The notes under the pieces were generated by a model. It saw only the letters and a list, made by a program, of their open reading frames with translations. It was not told the origin of the DNA and did not search any database. Made by a program: the position numbers and the translations under genes. A stretch of 64,000 nt of DNA, taken from Nitrospira sp. GTDB taxonomy: Bacteria; Nitrospirota; Nitrospiria; Nitrospirales; Nitrospiraceae. Of this stretch, positions 43,031-52,010 are shown in pieces. Location of the stretch: positions 3,796,800 through 3,860,799 of the forward strand of contig CP126122.1 of the NCBI GenBank assembly GCA_030123565.1, in the 5' to 3' direction. Position 1 is the first letter of the stretch, and each line of letters starts with the position of its first letter.

Positions 43031-46000
43031 TTATTGGCCGAGGTACCAGTATTGGAGGAAGGCGAGTGCTGCGACCAATGTGGCCTGCACGACCGGCTGT
43101 TGGTAGAACGGCACGAAGGCTCCTTGCTGAACGGAGTCGATCTCGCTGATGATCTGACGTAGGCGCTCGCTCGAAGGACCCGTAGCCAATTTTTGATCGG
43201 TCGTCTCATCCTGCGTCATGGCCCGATCGAGTGTTTCTTGGATAGATGCGAGCACCCTCCCCTTCGCCCCGACCGCCGCCAGATATAATAGGCAGGCGCT
43301 GGCGAGAGCCACGAGACTGTTGACCATCAATGCCACGATCAAGGCGGGCGGAAAATCCCAATTGTCGAAGTAGTGGCTCCTGGCCCCAACCACGATAAAC
43401 AGCACCAAGAAAGGATAGAGCGTCCGACGATTGACGACCCTGGTTCGCTCTACGATCAAGCGAATTTTTGCCAGCTCGCTCAGCCCGGAGCTGAACGAGG
43501 TTTCGCTGATCCACCTGGCGCAGAGTAAAATGGCGTCCAGGACTGCCAAATTCAACGCAATGAGCAACGCAACACTTGTCCGGGTCAGATAGAAATCCAC
43601 ATCACAACTGAACTCGCCCCGACAGGGGACGAACAAACGCAACTCACCGTCATTCATGAACATCCACACCGGAAAAATGATCAGCAGATAGGTGAGAAAC
43701 CATAGCGCAATCCTGGCCACCCGTTGAGGCCAGGTATGGGCCTGACAATACTGAGCCCAGAGCTCGACCGCTGTTCCCGGACCACCCAACTTTGAGCCAT
43801 GGAACATCCAGTCCAGGTTGCGCCAAAACCCCTCCAGACTTTGCCGCAACCCTTGTGTCCGCATAGTCGTCGGGTAATCGGCTGGAAAGAATCTTCTGGT
43901 TAGATCGTCGGTATTGTTGACCAAATCCGCCCTCGCCTTGATCAAGAATACGAGGCACAACAGCGCGGCGAACAGCCGGAACAGTTCCGTGGGCCAAACG
44001 CTCACCCCGTCGAACCAGGAAAAGGGTTCATCCTCCGCATAATTGAAGTGCCGGATCTTGCACCACAGGAGAAGCACTCCCAGGGCCGGCAACGCGACGC
44101 ACGCCGGTCGGAGCAATCTCTTGAAGTGCCTCGTTCTGCCATCGATCTCATCCCTTGCCGTCAGCCAGTTCCACAATCTTCCATGACTCCATACCGTGAG
44201 GAAGACCAGGACTACAAAGACGATCCAGAGTGGTCCGATCCGATTTGGGAGCTCCAGGGTCTTTTGATCGGCTCCGACATCATTCCGCGACGGATGGACG
44301 CTCTTGGTTTCGTCGTTGGGACGATCCACGCTGAGATCAACGGCTCCGTGTCGACCGATCTCGAACAGGCGGGGCGGTATCGCAAGGCTATATACAATCT
44401 CCTTCTCGTCGCCCAGCCGTAATGGGTAGGAAAAGGTTTTCCCTTCGCCGAACTTGTCGTGAGCCGTCGTAGGGGTGATATGGCCGATCGCATTCAAGAC
44501 GGCGAAGAATGCCGAGGTTTGATAACTCGTTCGAAACGGAGGAATGGTCTGTTGAAATTCCGGCGCCAACTGCAAGCCGAAGTGGGACACGACAAGCACA
44601 TTGCGAGTCCACTTCTGTTCGCTCTCATGGAAGTACCGCGCGTCCAAATCGGTCGCGAAGAACAGAACGGTCGGAAACTGTTCTCGCACCGCTTGGAGGA
44701 TGAGGAGCGCATCGTAGGGATCTGTCCCCAGAATTCCGATGGCCTTGATCTTTCTGCTCCGCTCCTTATCGCCCCGCTGCTCCGCCTTGCCCTGCTCCTC
44801 GGATTTGATGCGCGTGATGAGTCTCCGAACATAATCCAGCTGCGAGGGCCCTTCAGGTTTTTCATACGATGAAATGTCGCGAAGCTTTGCCTTGCCGCCA
44901 TCCCCCTTCTCTTTCTCTCTGTCTTCGTTCTTGGGCTTGCTCGACCGATCTTCCGGCACTTCTCCGTCCAGACCGCTCAAATAACTATACTGTCTGATGT
45001 TCAGATCATGCTGGGAGATCTCTCCCTTCTTGAGTCTGTCCACACCTTGTTCTGTCGTTGGACATTGCCCGCTGTAACGACAGGCTGCCGCACTGAACGT
45101 GATGGGGAGCGCGCGAGCGTAAAAGGAGTCCCATTCCCCAATGAGCACGATCGAATCCTTCCCGACGGTCACCTGCCTCCGATCGAGTTCATCAAACAGG
45201 GATTCGAACAGCACCCTGTCGCTGTCTGTGCTGTACCGGAGATCAAGGCCTGCATCCGACAGTAATTGGTGAAACATGTCGTTGCAGGCTGCATAGGAGT
45301 GACATTCGTCACCTGCTCCGGATTTTGGTCGCTTTAGCCCATAGGCGAGGAGGCCCGGCATGGCCGTGGCCCAGGGCGAGTAGAGCGCCAGATGGCCCTT
45401 GTCCTGTTGCCAGAAGAACGGCTCCGTTTTCTTGACGTCCCTTTCCTTCTTCATTTGGCCACTATTCTGAATCTCCTTGAGCAAACCGCGAAACTCCGAC
45501 GAGCTGCGAGGGCCGATGATTTTCGCCGCAACCTTCGACGTAACGTCCGGCGGGCGGAGCATCTTAAGCAACTCGTCAATGTGTTGCAGAATCGATTCCC
45601 TCCACTCATCCGCCGCCACCCAAAGCACGAGGACCTGGCGATCTTTTCCTTCCTCTGCCCGTTCACTCGGTGCCCGACAAACCGCAATTTTGCTGCGTCG
45701 GTACCATTCATAGGGCGTCGCAAATGAACGGAGGCCGGAGTCCGTTTTAAAATTCCCTGTGAAATAGGACAAAAATTGTGTCTTTTCCGGTTTGAAACAT
45801 CCGACCTCCAGCGCTGCCTCCACGGCAAAGCGATCCCGGATACGCGACTCACTGTCATCCACGTAGGACCCTCCCCTGGTCATCACGAGGAGGGCCGTGA
45901 TCTGTTCGCCTCGCTTGACGACGTCTCTTATCTTTTTTTGCAAGACAGCCAGTCCATCGTTCTGGGTGCTCTTGAGCAGCGAGCTGACCTTCACCTCTCC

Positions 46001-46297
46001 CGTCAGGGATTGTGCCGGACCTTTCTCGACGACGGAAAGATTTACCTTCCCTTCCCCTGTGAGCAGCCAACCATTCTGTTTTCTGGCTTCGAGGTCCTTT
46101 TGAACCGCCGCAAAGGGATCCTCCCAGAGTCTGGCGTGGGCCTTCAGTTCGCTGGTCGTTCCGTTCAGGTCGGTCCCGTTGCCCGACGGCCGTGAACTTT
46201 TCAACGGCACCTTGACGAACACAACCGCTGCCACTGCGAGGACTAATGTCACGGTTGTAGCAACTGAGAACTTTGAGTCGTCCCCCTTGAAGGCCAC
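43031..46297 (-). CDS. 1088-residue multi-pass membrane protein of unknown function
   Basis: The GTG start at 46297 has GGAAGG three bases upstream. One N-terminal helix lies at residues about 12-30. About 650 mostly hydrophilic residues follow, with a basic/acidic linker near 455-480. About eight C-terminal helices lie near residues 687-706, 728-750, 765-787, 857-880, 903-926, 956-975, 981-1008 and 1068-1086. The large domain has KDSIVLIGEWDSFYARALP (around residue 385). From about residue 509 it has IKAIGILGTDPYDALLILQA and DLDARYFHESEQKWTRN, then IPPFRTSYQTS. This recalls a type-I periplasmic-binding-protein fold, but no family is firmly recognised. The gene stands alone and looks less GC-rich than its neighbours. 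Confidence 0.7.
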   Translation of the reverse strand: MAFKGDDSKFSVATTVTLVLAVAAVVFVKVPLKSSRPSGNGTDLNGTTSELKAHARLWEDPFAAVQKDLEARKQNGWLLTGEGKVNLSVVEKGPAQSLTGEVKVSSLLKSTQNDGLAVLQKKIRDVVKRGEQITALLVMTRGGSYVDDSESRIRDRFAVEAALEVGCFKPEKTQFLSYFTGNFKTDSGLRSFATPYEWYRRSKIAVCRAPSERAEEGKDRQVLVLWVAADEWRESILQHIDELLKMLRPPDVTSKVAAKIIGPRSSSEFRGLLKEIQNSGQMKKERDVKKTEPFFWQQDKGHLALYSPWATAMPGLLAYGLKRPKSGAGDECHSYAACNDMFHQLLSDAGLDLRYSTDSDRVLFESLFDELDRRQVTVGKDSIVLIGEWDSFYARALPITFSAAACRYSGQCPTTEQGVDRLKKGEISQHDLNIRQYSYLSGLDGEVPEDRSSKPKNEDREKEKGDGGKAKLRDISSYEKPEGPSQLDYVRRLITRIKSEEQGKAEQRGDKERSRKIKAIGILGTDPYDALLILQAVREQFPTVLFFATDLDARYFHESEQKWTRNVLVVSHFGLQLAPEFQQTIPPFRTSYQTSAFFAVLNAIGHITPTTAHDKFGEGKTFSYPLRLGDEKEIVYSLAIPPRLFEIGRHGAVDLSVDRPNDETKSVHPSRNDVGADQKTLELPNRIGPLWIVFVVLVFLTVWSHGRLWNWLTARDEIDGRTRHFKRLLRPACVALPALGVLLLWCKIRHFNYAEDEPFSWFDGVSVWPTELFRLFAALLCLVFLIKARADLVNNTDDLTRRFFPADYPTTMRTQGLRQSLEGFWRNLDWMFHGSKLGGPGTAVELWAQYCQAHTWPQRVARIALWFLTYLLIIFPVWMFMNDGELRLFVPCRGEFSCDVDFYLTRTSVALLIALNLAVLDAILLCARWISETSFSSGLSELAKIRLIVERTRVVNRRTLYPFLVLFIVVGARSHYFDNWDFPPALIVALMVNSLVALASACLLYLAAVGAKGRVLASIQETLDRAMTQDETTDQKLATGPSSERLRQIISEIDSVQQGAFVPFYQQPVVQATLVAALAFLQYWYLGQ

Positions 46298-46543
46298 GGA
46301 CCTTCCCTCAGGTTCCTGAGTCGGATTATAGATTTATACCCCTTCCCCACTAGGTGTATGTAGCAGGTTGTGTGCCATTTGGCCGATAGCTTGGCTCTAG
46401 ATGAATCGCTCAGTTTTGACACAGGATGAGGGGCTGTACGTAGGACAATGTATCGGCAGAGATACAGTGACGTATCTAAATGGATACCATCCGCCCTATG
46501 AGATGAGAGGCTTGAAAGGGAAACAATCGACGTGGAGGATGGG

Positions 46544-48040
46544 TTACGACGAGCAGCTCACCGCGATGTGTTTGCCCCAATTCGGGGGCGGGGCGGCATA
46601 GGAGTCCATGCCGGGCTGGTCGCTGTAGGGATCTTGGAGCAGTTTGAGCAGCCGGTCGATTTCTGAATAGTCTTTCTGCTGGGCCTTCTCGATCGCGACC
46701 TGCGCCAGGTAGTTGCGCAGAACGTACTTGGGGTTCACCCGGTCCATCCGCCGACGGCGTTCTTCGTCGCGGCTACCCTCGCTTCGCAATCGCTCACCGT
46801 AGCGAGCTGCCCAGGCGTCGAACCCCTCTCTGTTCAGAAACAAGTCGCGGAGTGCGTGACGAACCCCCTCTCCCTTCAAGGGAGAGGGAGGGGTGAGGGT
46901 GTTCAACCCACTCAGTTCGCGCCAAAAGATCGTGTAATCCACCCGACTGCCGACCAGGAGCGCCTGTAGGTCCTGCAACAGGGCTTCATCGTCAGGGCGT
47001 TCTTCCAACAGCCCCAGCTTGGCCCGCATCAGGTCCCGATAGTGCCGATCGAAGATCACCTGGTAACGATCGAGCGCCGCTTTCAACTCTTCCTTGGGCG
47101 CCAGCGGCAAGAGGGTCTGCGCCAGACAACTCAGGTTCCAGAGCCCGATGTAGGGCTGCTGGTTGAAGGCATACCGGCCGTTGTGGTCCGAATGGTTGCA
47201 GATGAAGCCGGGATCGTAGTCATCTATGAAGCCGTAGGGACCATAGTCCAGCGTGATGCCGAGGATCGACATATTGTCGGTATTCAACACGCCGTGCGCC
47301 CAGCCGACCGCTTGCCATTGCGCGATCAGCTTGGCCGTGCGCTCGACCACTTCGATAAAGAAGCGGGCATACTTGTCCGCCGCCGACACGAGGTGGGGGA
47401 AGTGCATCTCGATCGTATAATCCGCCAGCCGTTGCAGCTGTTCATGATGTTTCCGGTAGTAAAAAATCTCGAACGTGCCGAATCGCACATGCGAGGGCGC
47501 CATGCGGACGATCGTCGCCGCGGTCTCGATCTGCTCGCGGTAGACCCTGTCGTCGCTCCCGACCAGACAGAGCGCACGTGTCGTGGGAATGCCGAGGCCC
47601 TGCATGGCTTCGCAACAGAGGTATTCACGGATCGCCGAGCGCAGCACGGACCGTCCGTCGCCATCGCGGGAAAACGGCGTCATCCCCGCCCCTTTCAAAT
47701 GCAGATCCCAGCGCTCGCCCCGTTCGTTGGTCACTTCCCCGAGCAGGATCGCCCGCCCGTCACCGAGCTGCGGCACATATACCCCGAACTGATGTCCGGA
47801 ATAGAGCATCGCCAACGGTTCCATGCCCGGCACGAGGAGGCTCCCGCCGAAGACACCGGCGAATTCCGGACGTGTGGCCTCATCCCGGTCCAGATCGATG
47901 AGCGCCATCGCTGCCGGATTCACGCTGATGAGCGAAGGCGGCGCGGAGAACGGCGTGGGGGTCACCCTGGCATAAAACGCCTCCGGCAGGCGCGCGTAGC
48001 TGTTGTCGAAGGTGAGCGTTTCGAGGCTGTGACGACTCAT
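46544..48040 (-). CDS. selO: protein adenylyltransferase SelO
   Basis: The 498-residue pseudokinase AMPylates proteins, linked to redox control. Family blocks are present: YSGHQFGVYVPQLGDGRA, WDLHLKGAGMTPFSRDGDG, FGTFEIFYYRKHHEQL, WAHGVLNTDNMSILGIT and IDDYDPGFICNHSD. The C-terminus differs from SelO with selenocysteine in eukaryotes, as usual for bacteria. Oddity: residues about 381-393 (TLTPPSPLKGEGVRH) are encoded by a REP-like palindrome, so a mobile-type repeat has joined the frame without breaking it. It follows the DUF2294 gene on the same strand. Confidence 0.92.
   Translation of the reverse strand: MSRHSLETLTFDNSYARLPEAFYARVTPTPFSAPPSLISVNPAAMALIDLDRDEATRPEFAGVFGGSLLVPGMEPLAMLYSGHQFGVYVPQLGDGRAILLGEVTNERGERWDLHLKGAGMTPFSRDGDGRSVLRSAIREYLCCEAMQGLGIPTTRALCLVGSDDRVYREQIETAATIVRMAPSHVRFGTFEIFYYRKHHEQLQRLADYTIEMHFPHLVSAADKYARFFIEVVERTAKLIAQWQAVGWAHGVLNTDNMSILGITLDYGPYGFIDDYDPGFICNHSDHNGRYAFNQQPYIGLWNLSCLAQTLLPLAPKEELKAALDRYQVIFDRHYRDLMRAKLGLLEERPDDEALLQDLQALLVGSRVDYTIFWRELSGLNTLTPPSPLKGEGVRHALRDLFLNREGFDAWAARYGERLRSEGSRDEERRRRMDRVNPKYVLRNYLAQVAIEKAQQKDYSEIDRLLKLLQDPYSDQPGMDSYAAPPPNWGKHIAVSCSS
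46866..46888. repeat. perfect 11-base-arm palindrome inside selO
   Basis: CCCTCTCCCTT and AAGGGAGAGGG flank a single C. The 23-base palindrome resembles REP-like elements normally found between genes. It keeps the selO frame and encodes SPLKGEG. Confidence 0.85.
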
Positions 48041-48122
48041 GATGGACGGGCGGCAGCCGGCGAACCGAGGTTCGGCATGGGCGAGCGACGATCTCTGGTG
48101 GACGGCCCCATCGATTTCACCG

Positions 48123-48494
48123 TTACTGCGGAGGACGATAGTTGGCTTCCAAGTCCGATTCCAAGGTAAAGACGAAGACGCGCTCCCCGACTACCGTATC
48201 GATGTCGGTAAACAAGGCCGTGATCTTCACGCCGATGAGCTCCGTCACCTGTTCGCAGAGCCGTTCGCGGCCCTGGGCGATGAGGGTCTGGCGCAGCCGT
48301 TTCACCATGTCGATGCCCTCGGGCGTTTTGGCCAACTGCCGCTCCGCGGGCGTCAGCACGCCCTTCAACCGCACGACGAGCATGTCCCGCACGATGAACG
48401 CCCGGACTTCGTCGGGACCGCGCCCGAGAAATTCCTGTTCGAACTTGATGATCGCCGTCCGGACTGCGGCTTCCTTTTCTCCCTTGCTGGGCAT
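48123..48494 (-). CDS. DUF2294-family protein
   Basis: The 123-residue product matches the DUF2294 (Na-translocating decarboxylase subunit-like) domain: IIKFEQEFLGRGPDEVRAFIVRDM, LVVRLKGVLTPAERQLAKT and FTDIDTVVGERVFVFTLE. Members occur in many bacteria without a proven role. Some sit near carbon-uptake genes, and this copy lies directly opposite the dab operon. It leads the selO transcription unit. Confidence 0.85.
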   Translation of the reverse strand: MPSKGEKEAAVRTAIIKFEQEFLGRGPDEVRAFIVRDMLVVRLKGVLTPAERQLAKTPEGIDMVKRLRQTLIAQGRERLCEQVTELIGVKITALFTDIDTVVGERVFVFTLESDLEANYRPPQ

Positions 48495-48540
48495 CGGCGG
48501 TCGGATCCTTCTCGTTGTCCGATGGAAATTGGTCCGGCCG

Positions 48541-48569
48541 ATTATACCCAGGGGCCGACGGTTTCATCC
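48541..48569 (-). promoter_or_regulatory. candidate promoter for DUF2294-selO
   Basis: On the minus strand TATAAT at 48546-48541 is preceded after 17 bases by GGATGA, a poor -35 box. The ATG at 48494 is about 45 bases downstream. The perfect -10 is the main support. Confidence 0.45.
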
Positions 48570-48620
48570 AGTCCGATTGACTCTCGTTGCCGTGGAAGGA
48601 ACTGTCGGATGGTAGGACGG

Positions 48621-48666
48621 CGCGCGCATCCAAGGAGGGCCGGCTGAAGTCACGTTGCGCGAGCAG
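48621..48666. repeat. dispersed repeat with GCGCGC / TTGCGCGAGCA ends, copy 1
   Basis: CGCGCGCATCCAAGGAGGGC at the left and CGTTGCGCGAGCAGA at the right match the element at 59421-59467. The segment between the ends differs. It lies in the leader region of the dab operon. Confidence 0.6.
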
Positions 48667-48722
48667 AGGCGGTGGCGACGAACGGTGAGAGAAATATGGG
48701 GCCGGGCACGACGCGCTCGACT

Positions 48723-48755
48723 GGGCCCATCGGGACCGGTGACTGGGCCCTTTTT
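48723..48755 (+). terminator. hairpin plus T-run in the dab leader, possible attenuator
   Basis: GGGCCCA (48723-48729) and TGGGCCC (48744-48750) can pair across a 14-base loop and are followed by TTTTT, the pattern of an intrinsic terminator on the plus strand. No plus-strand gene ends upstream, so it would act on a leader transcript of the dab operon. The wider interval 48495-49002 (508 bases) contains the DUF2294 promoter, a dispersed repeat and this hairpin, but no convincing gene. Confidence 0.55.
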
Positions 48756-49002
48756 CTCCGACTTTTCGCTTGCATTTGCGAGGGTGGCACGGATACATGT
48801 AACGCTGTTTTTCGGTGGTGCCGCCGAAAGGCCGTGGTTCTGCGCGGCCCGGACCCACGTCATCGGCGTCATGGGACAGGCAGTAGGGTCTTACGGTGTT
48901 TCCTCCCGGGAAAGGCCGGAGACAGTGCGGGCCAGTCGTTGGTTCCTTGTCTCAAGGACCGTCGGCTGGCCTTTTGCTTTTCATGCGGAGAATGGGGTCG
49001 GC

Positions 49003-50697
49003 ATGTCCTTTCTAGTGCTCGTCGCGTTGTTGCCGCTCGTGACGGCGTTCATCGTGATGACCGGCGACTGCACGGAACAGGAGCGGAATGCGAGGATCGG
49101 CTGGTTTCCCATCATCGCCTCCTTCTTCGGGGCCGTAACCACACTCGTGCTCGTCACGCTCAACGGACCGGTTTCCGTGCGGCTGTACGATCCCGACGCG
49201 ATTGCCAATCTCGCCTTCCCGATCGGTTTTCATATCGACCGCCTCAGCGCGATCATGATGACGCTTATCACCGGAGTGGTGACAATCCTCTACCGCTACT
49301 CCATGGGCTATATGTACCAGGATCGTGGTTATCGTCGTTATCTGGGGCTGCTCGGCATCACAACCTCGGTCCTGATCTGCATGGTGTCCAGCGCCAATTT
49401 GGTGATGCTGTTTCTTTTCTGGCAGCTCGTCTCATGGCTCCTCTTTATTCTAGGCCATAACCATGGACATCTCGCGACTCTCGTGGGTGCTTCCCATACC
49501 TTCAAAATCTTGCGCCTCAGTGACGTGACGTTTCTCACCGGCATTGTCCTGGCCTATTCCCTCTACGGCACCTTCGAGTTTCAGCCGCTCTTCGAGCGCG
49601 CTGCCGACATCCCTGTCACCCTGTCGATTTGGCCGGCACTCGGGTGGGAGATGAACGGCGTAACGGCTGTGACCCTGCTCATTTTCGGCGGGGCGATGGG
49701 CAAGTCGGCCCAATTCCCCTTCCATACCTGGCTCCCGCCCGCGCTCTATGCCCCCACGCCCAGCACTGCGCTCCTCCATGCCGGCATCATCAATGCCGGG
49801 GGGTTCCTGTTAAACCGGCTCGCCCCGCTCTACGGCCAGAGTTCGACAACCCTGCATGTGGTGTTCGTCGTCGGCACGCTCACGACCATCCTCGGTGCGA
49901 CCATGATGTTGACCCAGAACGACATCAAGAAGACGCTCGGCTTTTCAACGATCGGTCAGATGGGCTACATGATCATGGAATGTGGCTTGGGCGCTTTCTC
50001 TCTGGCCGTCTTTCACTTGCTCGCGCACGGCCTGTTCAAGGTCATGGCGTTCCTGAACTCAGGCAATGTGATTCACAAGGCACGTCAGGAACCGGCATTC
50101 CCGAACATTGGCCATGGCGCAGAGCAAGGCGAATTCTCCAACCTGACATGGTCCACCGGCTTCCTCACGACGTTGTTTCTTCCGCTCGTGATCCTGCTGG
50201 TGACCCACGGTGTCTTGCACATTCCCCTGCTCGAATCACAGGGGACCGTCATCTTCCTCTTTTTCATCTGGGTGACCTCGTCGCAGGCGATCCTCTCGCT
50301 GACGCATCTCCGCGCCGTCGCTTCCTGGAAGGTGTCCGCCGCCATGCTGCTGACCCTGGTCCTAGTCGTCTTCACCTACCTGTTCGCCGTGGAAAGCTTT
50401 ACCCACTTTCTGTATCCGGATCCGGAGGAGGTGGCGTCCTACTTCAGGGCCGCGGCATTGCCGGGACGGCTCTTCGACAGTCTGGTGGTGGGGACGACCC
50501 TGCTGACCATCCTCAGTTGGTGTTATCTCTATGCCCGTGCCCATGGCCGCACGATCCGGATTCCCGGATGGATTGACACGTCCATGCATCGCCTCTATGT
50601 CACCTTCATGAACCGGCTCTATCTGGGTCAACTCTATCTCAAGTTGGGCCGGACCGTCGCGCTGGTGGCCGAACGTCTGGAGAAGCGGCTGTCATGA
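49003..50697 (+). CDS. dabB: DabB-like proton-conducting membrane subunit (NuoL/MrpA family)
   Basis: The 564-residue polytopic protein belongs to the proton-translocating NuoL family: GASHTFKILRLSDVTFLTGI, GAMGKSAQFPFHTWLPPALY and APTPSTALLHAGIINAGGF. A Lys/Glu-bearing transport path is expected. In DAB systems this subunit couples proton flow to DabA, which hydrates CO2 and gathers inorganic carbon. ATG 49003 is chosen (GGGG at five bases); the frame open from 48655 is not protein-like. It overlaps the next gene by four bases. Confidence 0.9.
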   Translation: MSFLVLVALLPLVTAFIVMTGDCTEQERNARIGWFPIIASFFGAVTTLVLVTLNGPVSVRLYDPDAIANLAFPIGFHIDRLSAIMMTLITGVVTILYRYSMGYMYQDRGYRRYLGLLGITTSVLICMVSSANLVMLFLFWQLVSWLLFILGHNHGHLATLVGASHTFKILRLSDVTFLTGIVLAYSLYGTFEFQPLFERAADIPVTLSIWPALGWEMNGVTAVTLLIFGGAMGKSAQFPFHTWLPPALYAPTPSTALLHAGIINAGGFLLNRLAPLYGQSSTTLHVVFVVGTLTTILGATMMLTQNDIKKTLGFSTIGQMGYMIMECGLGAFSLAVFHLLAHGLFKVMAFLNSGNVIHKARQEPAFPNIGHGAEQGEFSNLTWSTGFLTTLFLPLVILLVTHGVLHIPLLESQGTVIFLFFIWVTSSQAILSLTHLRAVASWKVSAAMLLTLVLVVFTYLFAVESFTHFLYPDPEEVASYFRAAALPGRLFDSLVVGTTLLTILSWCYLYARAHGRTIRIPGWIDTSMHRLYVTFMNRLYLGQLYLKLGRTVALVAERLEKRLS

Positions 50698-52010
50698 CGA
50701 ACCTGATACCGGCCTGGATGGCACCATGGCTGCTTGTCGGCGTCCCCTGCCTCGGCGCGGCATTCAGCCTGCTCCTGCGAGCATCGCTGGATCGCACGAA
50801 GGCCTGCGCCTTGGCCACGGCGGCCGCCAGCCTGTTCACGGTGGCGGGCTTGTCCTGGACGATGACCTTCCAGCCGGCCGGTATGCTTCTCCTCTTCCTG
50901 CTTCCGGCGGCGTCCTTTCTCTCGCTGCTGGGACAACCGCTACATCAGGATAATCGAGCGGCCTGGTCGATGACGTTGTTGCTGTTAGGGTTGGGGCTGG
51001 GCATCCTGAGCGCCGGGGAACCGGCTCGCACCGTCTTGCTCGTCACCCTGCTCGGTCTTCTCTGCGGCTTGATCTATCGGTATCGAAACGTTGTCCTGCC
51101 GGACCCCTGGCGAGGGCTGGCGACCTATGGCCTGGGCATGGCCTCGACCCTGCTGGCTCTGGCCCTCCCGGCACCGGCTGCCACCGTCGCAGCTCTCGTG
51201 ACCTGTGCGACCCTGCTGCCCCTGCTTCCGGTGCATGGAGGATTCGTCGCGGTCCTCACGGGATTACCGGGCAACCTTCCTGCGTTTCTGGTCTTCCTGT
51301 TGCCCGCGCTCGGCTTTCACGGCCTTGTGCTCCTGCTTCCGAACCTGACCGGTACGATGTTCCACACCCTGGCGCTGCTGGCCCTGGCCGGCGCCGTCTA
51401 CGGATCGCTGCGGGCCTTGATTCAGTCGCGTCCGCTGCCTCGCCTCGCCTATGCCGGCCTGGCATTGTTTTCCATGCTCTGGTGGTATGTCGCTGACACG
51501 GGAACCGCACCCGTGCAGGCTTCGGTCTATCTCAGCGCCGTGGGCCTCGCGATAAGCGGGCTCCTGCTGGCCTGGTACGCGATCCGGGCTCGGTACGGCG
51601 AGATCGACCTGCGCGCCCTCAGCGGCTTGGCCTATCCCATGCCCCGCTTCAGCACCCTCATGACGTTGCTGGCGCTCGCCGCCCTGGGCATGCCGCCCTT
51701 CGGCGTGTTTGCCGGGTTCCTGGGCATGTTGCTCAATCCCGCGTTTGCGCCGTCCGGACCCTTCGCCGTCATCATGCTCGCTTGGCTCAGTTCGTCCTGG
51801 TACTTGATCGAGCTGGTGCAACAAGTGGTTTTCGGCCGGCAACGGCCGGATCTGCGGTATGAAGACCTGCGCCGGACGGAATTTGCTTCTCTGGTCCTGT
51901 TGCTGCTGCTGCTGCTGGTCTTGGGCACCGCCCCCTCCCGATTATTTGAATCGAGCGCCGCGACTCCTCCCGCTTCTGTTGCGATGAAGGGTGAGAGATG
52001 GATCCGTTGA
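50694..52010 (+). CDS. second, shorter NuoM-like membrane subunit of the DAB operon
   Basis: The 438-residue protein is almost entirely hydrophobic helices (about twelve). It shows a weak resemblance to the NuoM/NuoL group, for example PRLAYAGLALFSMLWWYVAD and STLMTLLALAALGMPPFGVF. It overlaps dabB at its start by four bases (ATGA) and dabA at its end by 13 bases, so it is an integral member of the operon. It may form a membrane complex with DabB; the common two-gene DAB has no such extra subunit. Confidence 0.82.
   Translation: MTNLIPAWMAPWLLVGVPCLGAAFSLLLRASLDRTKACALATAAASLFTVAGLSWTMTFQPAGMLLLFLLPAASFLSLLGQPLHQDNRAAWSMTLLLLGLGLGILSAGEPARTVLLVTLLGLLCGLIYRYRNVVLPDPWRGLATYGLGMASTLLALALPAPAATVAALVTCATLLPLLPVHGGFVAVLTGLPGNLPAFLVFLLPALGFHGLVLLLPNLTGTMFHTLALLALAGAVYGSLRALIQSRPLPRLAYAGLALFSMLWWYVADTGTAPVQASVYLSAVGLAISGLLLAWYAIRARYGEIDLRALSGLAYPMPRFSTLMTLLALAALGMPPFGVFAGFLGMLLNPAFAPSGPFAVIMLAWLSSSWYLIELVQQVVFGRQRPDLRYEDLRRTEFASLVLLLLLLLVLGTAPSRLFESSAATPPASVAMKGERWIR

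Noticed and set aside
48655-49002. N-terminal extension of dabB
   Set aside because: The translated extension is arginine-rich and not membrane-like; it crosses the leader hairpin.
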